A stretch of 10,020 nt of DNA from UBA6176 sp032119375. GTDB lineage: Bacteria > Verrucomicrobiota > Verrucomicrobiia > Limisphaerales > UBA9464. The position numbers and the translations under genes were made by a program. Under the pieces are notes generated by a model that saw nothing but the letters and a program-made list of their open reading frames with translations, was not told the DNA's origin and searched no databases. Shown here piece by piece: positions 1-6,356 of the stretch. The stretch lies in contig CAYSGH010000128.1 of NCBI GenBank assembly GCA_964430505.1, forward strand, positions 1 to 10,020, written 5' to 3'. Positions within the stretch are counted from its first letter, which is position 1. Each line of letters starts with the position of its first letter.

Positions 1-18
1 CAAAGGCCGCTTTTTGGG

Positions 19-1212
19 TTATCGAAAGCAAATCCGGGAGACGCAGTCCTCGAATCCCTCGGCGCCGGCGATGACCTGGATCTCGACGCGCATGAAGAGG
101 ATGGGGAGGTCGCGCCGGTCGATCTTGGGGAAGCGGACCGCGTCCTTCTGGGTGGTGAGGAGGCACGTGGCCCCGCGCTTCTTGGCGCGGTTGATGGCCT
201 CGAGGACTTCCTGCTGGTCAAAGCGGTGATGGTCGGCAAAGCGGCGCGCGAGGACGATCTCGGCGCCGAGCTCGACGAGCTTGGACTCGAAGCTTTCGGG
301 CTGCGCGATGCCGCTGAGGGAGGCCACCTGGCGACCCTGGACGATGTCCAGCCCGTGGCGTTCGCCGGAGAACACGTTCTCGAAGTAGAGCGGACGGTGG
401 ACGCACTCGATGATCTCGGCGTTGGGATTGAGCTGGGCGACCTTGGCGCGCAGGTCGTCCACCGACCGGGAGCGGGCGGCGTTGGACCGGTCCACCTTGG
501 TGAGGAAGACCACGTTGGCCCGCCGAAGGTGGGAGGGCGGCTCACGGAGGGTGCCGCGTGGGAGCATGAACCCGTTCCCGAAGGGTTGCTGGGCGTCCAC
601 GAGCACCACGTCCGTGCGTCGGCCGCGCAGTCGCCAGTACTGGAACCCGTCGTCGAGCAGCAGCGTGTCGCACCCGAACTTCTCCACCGCGTACCGCCCG
701 GCCTTCACCCGGTCCTTGTCCACGAGCACGACGACGTCCCGGAGGTTGGACGCCAGCATGTAGGGCTCGTCGCCGGAGGACAGGGAGTCGAGGAGCAGCG
801 ACTGGCCATCGCTCACGATGCGGGGCGGGGTGGTGTCGTCGCGCAGCAGGAGCGTGTCGAGCAGGCGCCGGTGGAGGGGCTTGGGCTTGGAGCGATAACC
901 TCGCGAGAGGATGGCGACCTTGCGGCCCGCGTCCTGGAGCGCGCGCGCGAACTTCTCGACGACGGGTGTCTTGCCCGTGCCGCCCACCGTGAGGTTGCCG
1001 ACGGCAATGACCTGCACGCCGAGGGTGGCGTCGCGCAGGATCCGGGCGTTGTAGAGGACGCGGCGCAGTTTGACGGCGGCAGCAAAGACCTGAGCGAGCG
1101 CAAAGAGGACGCCCTGGAGCATCGCCTCCTTCCGGGAAGGGCGTTGCTCAAAGATCACCTTGAGGAGGCTCGTTTCCGCCGCCTCGAGAAACTGCTGCCA
1201 CTGGGCTCGCAC
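19..1212 (-). CDS. lpxK: Tetraacyldisaccharide 4'-kinase (lipid A 4'-kinase)
   Basis: LpxK phosphorylates the 4' position of the tetraacyl disaccharide-1-phosphate using ATP, at the cytoplasmic face of the inner membrane, giving lipid IVA. The 397-residue product has a hydrophobic N-terminal segment (about residues 34-49) expected for membrane association, then the P-loop GNLTVGGTGKTP (72-83). LpxK signatures follow: ILSRGYR (101-107), GDEP (147-150), LLDDGFQ (185-191) and DAQQPFGNGFMLPRG (206-220). Length is slightly above the usual 320-380. The start is a GTG with no clear Shine-Dalgarno; the frame stays open upstream to a stop near 1264 but offers no better ATG/GTG, and residues before the P-loop already cover the expected N-terminal helix. 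The stop lies 18 bases from the window edge, so anything downstream is unseen. A small membrane protein gene lies 98 bases upstream on the same strand and may be co-transcribed. The family assignment is secure; the start is less so. Confidence 0.95.
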   Translation of the reverse strand: MRAQWQQFLEAAETSLLKVIFEQRPSRKEAMLQGVLFALAQVFAAAVKLRRVLYNARILRDATLGVQVIAVGNLTVGGTGKTPVVEKFARALQDAGRKVAILSRGYRSKPKPLHRRLLDTLLLRDDTTPPRIVSDGQSLLLDSLSSGDEPYMLASNLRDVVVLVDKDRVKAGRYAVEKFGCDTLLLDDGFQYWRLRGRRTDVVLVDAQQPFGNGFMLPRGTLREPPSHLRRANVVFLTKVDRSNAARSRSVDDLRAKVAQLNPNAEIIECVHRPLYFENVFSGERHGLDIVQGRQVASLSGIAQPESFESKLVELGAEIVLARRFADHHRFDQQEVLEAINRAKKRGATCLLTTQKDAVRFPKIDRRDLPILFMRVEIQVIAGAEGFEDCVSRICFR

Positions 1213-1310
1213 GACGGGAGACAGCGTGCCACGGCGATACGTCGCGGGGCCAGAACCGTCGTCTCACGCGGCGACGCACGGTCTTGCCGCCCGCGCTGTC
1301 CGACCCGTTG

Positions 1311-1514
1311 CTACGGGCGCCCCGTAACGACGCGCCAAAGGATGGCCGCCACGATGATCGCGTTGGCCAACACCAGGATACCGAAGGCTGGCACCCCCAC
1401 ATGGGTCAGCAGCCCCGCCTTCATGCAGAGCCACGGCAACGCCGCCAGTCCCGCCGCCACGACGGTGCCCGTCGCGACCAACCCCGCGCGCGCCCATCCG
1501 GATGCCTTCACCAT
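1311..1514 (-). CDS. Small two-helix membrane protein, unknown function
   Basis: A 67-residue predicted inner-membrane protein. It begins with a short basic N-terminus (MVKASGWAR) followed by two hydrophobic stretches, roughly residues 10-35 and 42-62, separated by a short turn, and ends in a basic tail (WRVVTGRP). The ATG is preceded by AGGAAAGG at a workable distance, a better ribosome binding site than most genes here have. It sits upstream of lpxK on the same strand with 98 bases between, so the two could share a transcript. I recognise no family, and no catalytic residues are visible. It could be a lipid A-related accessory protein only by position, which is weak. The good ribosome binding site and coherent hydrophobicity argue for a real gene. 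Confidence 0.6.
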   Translation of the reverse strand: MVKASGWARAGLVATGTVVAAGLAALPWLCMKAGLLTHVGVPAFGILVLANAIIVAAILWRVVTGRP

Positions 1515-1716
1515 GCGCCTTTCCTACACGGGCGGACGCGCGCGAGTCAAAGGGACGGTCGCATGGCGGGTGGCGCATGGCCGATGGCCCATCGTGCGCG
1601 TGGGAGCACGAAGACGGCGACGGGGCGGAACCGTCCCCGCTCCGTTGTGTTCCGGCGGGCATCCATCGGCGGATCCGGGTTGGACGCGGGCGGAGGCACG
1701 CGGGCAGGCTGGCGCG

Positions 1717-2454
1717 ATGAAGCACGATTCTCGTCTCCGAGCCGCAACGCGGGGCGCCCGGGCATCCACCATGGTCGCCGTCGCGGCGGTGCATTGGGGA
1801 ATGGCCGTCGCAAGGGCCGCCGACGCGTCTTCGGCGTGGGCGCTGGCGCCGGCCGTCGCGCCCGTCGTCGCCGCATCCGTGGAGGTGGAGGCCGACTGGC
1901 TGGCCCTGCCCGTCCGCTTTTCGTCCGAGGGCGGATCGGGATTGAAGTCCTCCGGTGCGTCGGGCTGGGACGATGCGCGGGCGGCGGCGGATGCGGCCGG
2001 ACGCCTTCCATCGCAGGATGGCATGTGGGTGGTGCGCGACCCGGAACGCCTGGATGCCGAGCTGCCCTTGCGATCAGGCAAGGCTTCCTTGTTCGGCCCG
2101 GACGGCGGCGCGTCCGTGCTCGTGATGGTGCCGTTCAAGGATTCGACGGAGGCTCCCGCCGGGGCGGCGGCGCGCGCGGCGCAATGGGTGGCCACGTGGC
2201 GGCCGCCCAACCGCTGCAAGGCGGAGGCGGGGAGCCCGATCGTGGCGGTGTTGGATCCCGAGAAGCATCGCGCATCGGTGGTGCGGGCGGCTGCGGCGAA
2301 GATTGCGGACGACAAGCTGGCGTTGGTGGGCGACGTCGGGGCGGCGGCGCGCGTGTCGGGCCTTGAGGGGGTGGTGCGGGCGCGTTCGGTGGGCGGACGG
2401 AAGGTGGCGTTGTTCATCCGGTACTCGGTGGAGGTTTCGTCGGGAGGCAGGTGA
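1717..2454 (+). CDS. Secreted protein of unknown function
   Basis: A 245-residue product with a probable Sec signal peptide. It has a basic N-terminus (K2, R6, R8, R12, R15), a hydrophobic stretch at about 19-32 and a small-residue site near VARA-A (31-35), so the mature protein is likely periplasmic or exported. The rest is Ala/Gly-rich with alternating strand-like segments (ASVLVMVPF at 132-140, IVAVLD at 175-180, KVALFIRYSVEV at 229-240) and a single cysteine (C167). The strong third-position GC bias matches neighbouring genes, which supports coding. I recognise no domain. The start at 1717 gives a long basic n-region; an alternative ATG at 1771 would give a shorter signal peptide, and neither has a good ribosome binding site. 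The gene is divergent from the small membrane protein, with about 200 bases between them that must hold both promoters. Confidence 0.6.
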   Translation: MKHDSRLRAATRGARASTMVAVAAVHWGMAVARAADASSAWALAPAVAPVVAASVEVEADWLALPVRFSSEGGSGLKSSGASGWDDARAAADAAGRLPSQDGMWVVRDPERLDAELPLRSGKASLFGPDGGASVLVMVPFKDSTEAPAGAAARAAQWVATWRPPNRCKAEAGSPIVAVLDPEKHRASVVRAAAAKIADDKLALVGDVGAAARVSGLEGVVRARSVGGRKVALFIRYSVEVSSGGR

Positions 2455-2745
2455 GCCAGGGTGGGCCCGTGATCGAAGGTGGGTGGGTTGCGGGCCAGAT
2501 AGGCGGGGAGGGCACGAACGGATTGCCATGGAGGTTTTTGGGGTTCCTGGACGTCTTCGTTGGGCGACACCCGATCATTGCCCCGGGCACTTGGTTTTGA
2601 GCACGGCATGGCACCGTGGGTGGGCCTTGGATTCGCGATCATCCCCGCCTTGGTTGACCCCGAAGAAACGCGTCGAAGGCCGTTTTGCGCTGGGAGTCCC
2701 GTGCGCTCTTGCACGCGTGCGGCGGGGTGGTAGAGCCCCTTTTCC
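2455..2745. other. Unassigned region between secreted protein and TA locus
   Basis: Bases between the secreted-protein stop and the antitoxin start. Several frames are open on both strands, but none gives a protein with a recognisable domain, hydrophobic pattern or ribosome binding site. Composition is less regular than in the genes, with T-rich patches around 2535-2545 and 2590. The 3' end has the short palindrome listed separately. It must contain the promoter of the antitoxin gene. It may be degenerate former coding sequence or an interspersed repeat, but a single window cannot show this. Confidence 0.4.
2700..2721. promoter_or_regulatory. Possible operator: palindrome and direct repeat before the antitoxin
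   Basis: The 10-base perfect palindrome GCACGCGTGC lies at 2711-2720. CGTGCG occurs at 2700-2705 and again at 2716-2721, and GTGC at 2701-2704 can pair with GCAC at 2711-2714 around a six-base loop. The element ends about 25 bases before the antitoxin ATG. Many toxin-antitoxin operons are autoregulated by antitoxin or complex binding to palindromes in this position, so an operator is plausible. Such short palindromes also arise by chance in GC-rich DNA, and no promoter boxes could be assigned. Confidence 0.2.
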
Positions 2746-2940
2746 ATGGGAGAAGTGAACATCCGGTATCCCGATGAATGGGTGGCGACGGGCGGGCGGT
2801 CTCGGGAAGAAGTGGAGTCGGAATTGCGGTTTCAACTGGCGGTCCGGCTCTTCGAGATTGGGCGGCTTTCCGTAGGCAAGGCGGCCGAGTTGGCCGGATG
2901 GAACAAGGTCCTGTTCATGGATGCCTTGGGCAGGCTCTAG
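2746..2940 (+). CDS. UPF0175-family antitoxin, shortened by in-frame TAG
   Basis: A UPF0175-like small helix-turn-helix protein of 64 residues, expected to neutralise the DUF3368 PIN-like toxin encoded just downstream and perhaps to repress the operon. Family features are an N-terminal strand ending in PDE (about 9-11), a helix rich in E/R (19-33) and the hallmark GRLSVGKAAELAGW (39-52) followed by FMDALGRL. Family members normally continue into a tail of the type (I/V)PVIN-D-D/E-E. Here TAG at 2938-2940 ends the frame, and the tail VPVINLDDDEIKAEL follows immediately in the same frame at 2941-2985. The protein therefore looks truncated by about 18-20 residues. Codon use is more relaxed than in the neighbouring genes, as often seen in acquired TA modules. 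No clear Shine-Dalgarno precedes the ATG. Whether 64 residues suffice for function is unknown; it may be a pseudogene. Confidence 0.7.
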   Translation: MGEVNIRYPDEWVATGGRSREEVESELRFQLAVRLFEIGRLSVGKAAELAGWNKVLFMDALGRL

Positions 2941-2994
2941 GTGCCGGTCATCAACTTGGACGACGACGAAATCAAGGCCGAGCTCGATGCATTC
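2941..2994 (+). pseudogene. Detached C-terminal tail of the UPF0175 antitoxin
   Basis: Directly after the TAG, and in the same frame, the sequence encodes VPVINLDDDEIKAELDAF, which fits the usual acidic tail of UPF0175 antitoxins. After this the frame does not stop where family members usually end but runs on to a TGG-GGG-TGA type ending near 3180, well inside the toxin gene. The codons AGA (2995-2997) and GGA (2998-3000) lie just where a stop would be expected, and each is one base from TGA. The segment is probably either untranslated remnant or reached only by readthrough of TAG. A separate start at the GTG (2941) is conceivable but nothing supports it. Confidence 0.5.
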
Positions 2995-3478
2995 AGAGGA
3001 GATCATCATCGCCGATCGCGGACCCTTGATCGGGCTGGCACGGATCGGATTGCTGGAGTTGCTGCCATTGCTGGCCAAGAAGGTCCTGGTGCCCAGGGCC
3101 GTGTGGATGGAGGTCACCCATGCGCGATCCGACGCCCCGGGTGCGAAAGAGGTCGCAGTCCAAGCGTGGATGGAGGTTGAGGACGTGGGCGCTGGTACCG
3201 TCGAGCCACTGCTGCTGTTCGTCGGGCAGGGAGAGGCGGAGGCGATCGCCATGGCGCAGGTCCGTCCGGGAGCTGTCCTCCTGTTGGATGATCTGCGGGC
3301 TCGTAAGCTGGCCGAGAGGCTAGGATTGCGACGCCTGGGAACGGTGGCGCTGCTCGGCCTTGCCAAGCGACGAGGTCTGATCGCTGCGCTGAAGCCAGCC
3401 CTGGATGCGTTGGTGGGCCACGGCATCTATCTGAGGCGGGAATGGATCGACGCGGCGTTGCGAGAGGCCGGGGAATAG
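2987..3478 (+). CDS. DUF3368 PIN-like toxin (probable ribonuclease)
   Basis: A 163-residue protein of the DUF3368 family, PIN-like domains paired with UPF0175 antitoxins and presumed to be metal-dependent RNases. The N-terminus IIIADRGPLIGLARIG (6-21) matches the family's first acidic strand and helix. The putative active-site acids are all present: D10, E42 in the VWMEV segment, E83/E85 in GEAEAIAMA, and D101/D102 in LLLDDLRARK. RLGLRRLGTVALLGLAKRRGLI (111-132) is the usual C-terminal signature. The ATG at 2987 lies within the displaced antitoxin tail, so the two reading frames overlap in the arrangement normal for this operon and translation may be coupled. The length is ordinary for the family and no lesion is visible, which makes the broken antitoxin upstream notable. 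Toxin activity is inferred from the family, not shown. Confidence 0.8.
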   Translation: MHSEEIIIADRGPLIGLARIGLLELLPLLAKKVLVPRAVWMEVTHARSDAPGAKEVAVQAWMEVEDVGAGTVEPLLLFVGQGEAEAIAMAQVRPGAVLLLDDLRARKLAERLGLRRLGTVALLGLAKRRGLIAALKPALDALVGHGIYLRREWIDAALREAGE

Positions 3479-3549
3479 GCAAGCGCACCATTGGTTCATG
3501 CCCCGACTCGACTTGAAACGCCTTCGTGGGCAGGGTTTCGGTCCAACGC

Positions 3550-4353
3550 ATGCGCTACATCGAGCCTCATGGTCACATGGTCAGCCGCACGACGGACGAC
3601 TACCTCGACATGGTCACGGCGGGGTGCGCGGCCGTGTGCGAGCCGGCGTTCTGGGCGGGGTTTGACCGTTCGTCGGCCGATGGGTTCCGGGACTACTTCA
3701 GGCAACTGACCGAATATGAGCCGGCGCGCGCGGCCAAGTATGGGCTGCCCCACTTCTGTTGGTTGTGCATCAACCCGAAGGAGTCGGAGGACGTGGGCCT
3801 CGCGCGCGACGTGCTGTCGTTGGTCCCGGAGTTCCTTGGGCGGCCCAACGTGCTGGGCATTGGCGAGATCGGGCTCAACAAGAACTCGCGCAACGAGGTC
3901 AAGGTGCTGGAGATGCACGTGGACCTCGCGGCCCGGGAGAACCAACTGATCCTCGTCCACACGCCCCACCTGGAGGACAAGCTCAAGGGCACGCGCCTCA
4001 TCCTCGACGTCCTCCGGGCGGACTCCCGGGTCCGGCCGGAACGCGTCTTGATCGACCACGTGGAGGAGCACACCGCACGGATCGTCCTCGACCGCGGGCA
4101 CTGGGGCGGCATGACCTTGTACCCGATCAGCAAGTGCACGCCCGCGCGCGCGGTGGATATCCTCGACGTGTTCGGATCGGAAAGGCTGTGGATGAACTCT
4201 GCCTGCGACTGGGGCGAGAGCGTCCCCTTGGCGATCCCGCGCACGGCGCTGGAAATGAGGCGGCGCGGATGGGCCGCCGAGGACATCGACCGCGTCATCT
4301 ACGGAAACCCGGTGCGCTTCCTTTCCCAATCCCCGCGCTTCCACCTCCGCTAG
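3550..4353 (+). CDS. TatD-superfamily metal-dependent hydrolase, EboB-like
   Basis: A 267-residue TIM-barrel amidohydrolase-type protein. Likely metal ligands are visible in the TatD order: H7 and H9 (EPHGHM), E106 (GIGEIGLN), H137 (ILVHTPH), H170 (LIDHVEEHT) and D220 (NSACDWG). The segments AFWAGFDRSS, FRQLTEYEPARAAKYG and HVEEHT resemble the EboB-type hydrolases of ebo clusters rather than the classic TatD DNase; this rests on recall. In other bacteria ebo genes are linked to export or maturation of secondary metabolites such as scytonemin precursors. No other ebo gene (UbiA-like prenyltransferase, dehydroquinate-synthase-like, TIM-barrel isomerase or phosphodiesterase) is in the window. 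The ATG at 3550 starts the family sequence MRYIEPH; an in-frame GTG at 3526 would add eight residues with no obvious benefit. It is probably the first gene of the unit continuing to hemW. The substrate is unknown. Confidence 0.85.
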   Translation: MRYIEPHGHMVSRTTDDYLDMVTAGCAAVCEPAFWAGFDRSSADGFRDYFRQLTEYEPARAAKYGLPHFCWLCINPKESEDVGLARDVLSLVPEFLGRPNVLGIGEIGLNKNSRNEVKVLEMHVDLAARENQLILVHTPHLEDKLKGTRLILDVLRADSRVRPERVLIDHVEEHTARIVLDRGHWGGMTLYPISKCTPARAVDILDVFGSERLWMNSACDWGESVPLAIPRTALEMRRRGWAAEDIDRVIYGNPVRFLSQSPRFHLR

Positions 4354-4389
4354 CCGGGCAAACACCACCCGTCCCACCACGGCAAGACG

Positions 4390-4674
4390 ATGACACGACA
4401 ACAAGTCCTCGACCTCTACTTCATGGAGGCACGAAGCAAGGTGATCGACCTCGCGGCGTTTCTGGATCGCGTGGAGCGCGGAACGGGCGACGCGGACTTC
4501 CGCCTGGCCGCCCTCCATGCCGCCCTGGCGGCGTTGCAGCAATGCGAGCCCATGCGCGCCCGGTCCGTCCTGGAAGCCTTGAGTGACCCCACCGCCGAGC
4601 CCATCGAGAAGGCGCCGGGCAAGGGTGCCGTGGGTGCCTGGCCGGGGATGGCGGGCGGCGGTTCGACCACCTGA
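4390..4674 (+). CDS. Small conserved-looking protein next to the EboB-like hydrolase
   Basis: A 94-residue soluble protein beginning 36 bases after the hydrolase stop. Residues 1-31 form a charged amphipathic helix (LYFMEARSKVIDLAAFLDRVERG, shown here as two parts: LYFMEARSKVID and LAAFLDRVERG). A second helix spans 36-64, and then comes a Pro/Gly-rich tail containing SDPTAEPIE (65-73) and GAVGAWPG (79-86). There is no signal peptide, membrane segment or catalytic motif. I have an impression of similar small proteins beside TatD/Ebo hydrolases in other bacteria, but cannot confirm it here. Its position suggests a partner or regulatory subunit of the hydrolase. Codon bias fits the neighbours. 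The ribosome binding site is weak. Confidence 0.65.
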   Translation: MTRQQVLDLYFMEARSKVIDLAAFLDRVERGTGDADFRLAALHAALAALQQCEPMRARSVLEALSDPTAEPIEKAPGKGAVGAWPGMAGGGSTT

Positions 4675-4778
4675 TCCTCGATGCCCCTGGGGCGGCCTCG
4701 CCGCACGCTTGGGACGGCCGTGGGCAGGCCAGTTCCCTTTTGCGTTCGCACGGCCCCTTGGCCACCGTGCCCGGCGTC

Positions 4779-5153
4779 GTGACGAAGCCGCTCGCCATCG
4801 TTTTCTACGAGAAACTCCTTCCCGGCAGCCGCCTGCCCTTCCGCCTCGCCGACCTCGGCTGGCGCGTCAGCGAGGTCAAGCTCGCCAACCAAGTGATCCC
4901 CGAGGTCCGTTCTCAAATGCCCATCGTGGTGCTCATGGAACTGGCCCTCCGGACGGGGGACACCTGCCCGGTCATCTCCGAGATCCGGCGCGACCCCGTC
5001 GTCCGGCACATCCCCGTCCTCGGCTATTGTGATCCCAAGAACACGAAGCTTTGCGAAGCGGCCCTGGCGGCCGGCGCCAGCCTCGTCGCCGCCGAGGCCG
5101 GGCTCCTCGAGCAATTGCCCCACCTCCTCAACCACGTCCTCGCCGTCGAGTAA
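4779..5153 (+). CDS. Degenerate receiver (CheY-like) domain protein
   Basis: About 124 residues with the alternating strand/helix pattern of a stand-alone receiver domain: strand PLAIVFYE (4-11), strand VSEVKL (30-35), strand PIVVLMEL (48-55), strand IPVLGYCD (78-85) and strand ASLVAAEAG (100-108). Aligned with ordinary receivers, the phospho-accepting Asp of strand 3 (as in LLDL) is Glu54 here (LMEL). The acidic pair after strand 1 is reduced to one Glu (YE), the strand-4 Thr/Ser becomes Gly, and the strand-5 Lys is absent. It is therefore probably not phosphorylated in the normal way and may act as a protein-interaction domain. The GTG start at 4779 places the domain at the N-terminus; the frame also extends upstream to a GTG at 4767 and a TTG at 4740, so the start is uncertain. 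It ends nine bases before hemW, which suggests co-translation. Confidence 0.65.
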   Translation: MTKPLAIVFYEKLLPGSRLPFRLADLGWRVSEVKLANQVIPEVRSQMPIVVLMELALRTGDTCPVISEIRRDPVVRHIPVLGYCDPKNTKLCEAALAAGASLVAAEAGLLEQLPHLLNHVLAVE

Positions 5154-5162
5154 CCGCCTGCC

Positions 5163-6353
5163 ATGGTGCCCCCTGCCGTCCCCCCGCCCGTCCGACACCT
5201 GTACGTCCATGTCCCCTTTTGCTCGCACAAGTGCGAGTACTGCGCCTTCTACTCCGCGACGCCCTCGGGCGACCAGGTTGCCCGCTACGTGGACGCCCTC
5301 GTCCACGAGATGGCGCTGGTTGCCCCCCGGTGCCGACCGGACACCGTGTTCTTCGGGGGCGGCACGCCGTCCCTCCTCAGCATTCACCACTGGGAGACCG
5401 TGCTGGAGGCCATGCGCCGCCACGGCCTGCTGGGCGCGGCCGAGTTCACCGTGGAATGCAACCCCGCCACCGTCTCCGCCGACAAGGCCCGCCTCCTGCG
5501 CTCGGCCGGCGTGAACCGCATCTCGATGGGCGTTCAATCCCTCGATGTGCGCCTGCTCGAGCGCCTCGGGCGCGTTCATTCGCGCGAGCAGGTGTTCCAG
5601 AGCATCGACACCCTCCGCGGGGCTGGCTTCGACAATCTCAGCATCGACCTCATGTTCGCCATCCCGGGCCAGGACATGGCCTTGTGGGACGCCACCCTCG
5701 ACGAGGCCCTCGCCCTCGGCACCGAGCACCTCAGTTGCTACGAGGTCATCTACGAGGACGACACCCCGCTCTTCGAGCAGCTCAAGGCCGGCGAGTTCGA
5801 CGTGGACGAGGAGCTGGCCTGCGCCCAGTACGAGCGCCTCGTCGAGCGCGCCCATGCCTCGGGCTTCCGGCAGTACGAGGTCGCCAACTTCGCGCGTGAC
5901 GCCCGCCCGGGAACGCCGCTTCCCACGCCGCCGCCCGAAATCCCCACGTTCGCCTGCCGCCACAACGTCGCCTACTGGCGCGGGCTCGACTTCTTCGGGC
6001 TGGGCCCCAGCGCATCCGAGTACGTGGATGGCGTGCGGTCCCGGAACCGCGCCAGCACCGTCCTCTACACCGAGCAAGCCCTGCGCGGGCATCGGGCCAA
6101 GGACTTCGCCGAGACCCTTCCGCCCTTGGCGCGCGCCGGCGAGCTGGCGGCGTTCGGCCTGCGCATGAACGCCGGCTGGCCGTTCGCGGCCTTCCAGGAG
6201 CGCACCGGGTTCGACCTCCGCAACGAATGGGCAGGCGACCTCGATCAACTGTCCCGGCAAGGCTGGGCCGAGGTCTTGCCCGACCGCTTCCGCCTCACCC
6301 CGCAGGGCCTGCGCTTCGCGGACGCGGCCGCCCGGTGCATGCTGAGGACGTGA
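5163..6353 (+). CDS. hemW: Radical SAM heme chaperone HemW
   Basis: A 396-residue radical SAM protein of the HemN/HemW group. The cluster-binding motif is C20-x3-C24-x2-C27 (CSHKCEYCAFYS). HemW lacks the fourth cysteine after this motif that coproporphyrinogen dehydrogenase HemN has, and here Phe29 stands in that region. Further signatures are FFGGGTPS (63-70), ECNP (98-101), RISMGVQSLD (119-128), DLMFAIPGQ (162-170), YEVANFA (238-244) and CRHNVAYWRGLDFFGLGPSA (265-284). The C-terminal domain follows to the end. HemW binds heme and delivers it to target proteins rather than oxidising coproporphyrinogen; many genomes still misname it. Residues 245-264 carry a Pro-rich insertion before the RHN motif. 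The ATG start lies nine bases after the receiver-like gene. The gene converges on the large DUF1553 gene, 39 bases away. Confidence 0.95.
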   Translation: MVPPAVPPPVRHLYVHVPFCSHKCEYCAFYSATPSGDQVARYVDALVHEMALVAPRCRPDTVFFGGGTPSLLSIHHWETVLEAMRRHGLLGAAEFTVECNPATVSADKARLLRSAGVNRISMGVQSLDVRLLERLGRVHSREQVFQSIDTLRGAGFDNLSIDLMFAIPGQDMALWDATLDEALALGTEHLSCYEVIYEDDTPLFEQLKAGEFDVDEELACAQYERLVERAHASGFRQYEVANFARDARPGTPLPTPPPEIPTFACRHNVAYWRGLDFFGLGPSASEYVDGVRSRNRASTVLYTEQALRGHRAKDFAETLPPLARAGELAAFGLRMNAGWPFAAFQERTGFDLRNEWAGDLDQLSRQGWAEVLPDRFRLTPQGLRFADAAARCMLRT

Positions 6354-6356
6354 TGG

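Noticed and set aside
226..1716. Long plus-strand open frame across lpxK that joins the secreted-protein gene
   Set aside because: The part before 1717 is antisense to lpxK and the small membrane protein and has no domain. Only the end from 1717 has a signal peptide and forms a coherent protein.
1524..2762. A 412-codon minus-strand frame opposite the secreted-protein gene
   Set aside because: The product is Arg/Pro/Ala/Ser-rich with no signal, domain or ribosome binding site. The plus-strand alternative has a signal peptide and a normal composition, though neither has a known family.
3496..4542. A 348-codon minus-strand frame opposite the EboB-like hydrolase
   Set aside because: The opposite strand encodes a full TatD-type protein with all its metal ligands; this one has no recognisable features.
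5163..6353. Annotation as oxygen-independent coproporphyrinogen oxidase (HemN)
   Set aside because: The cluster motif lacks HemN's additional cysteine and the RHN...YWRG region is typical of HemW.
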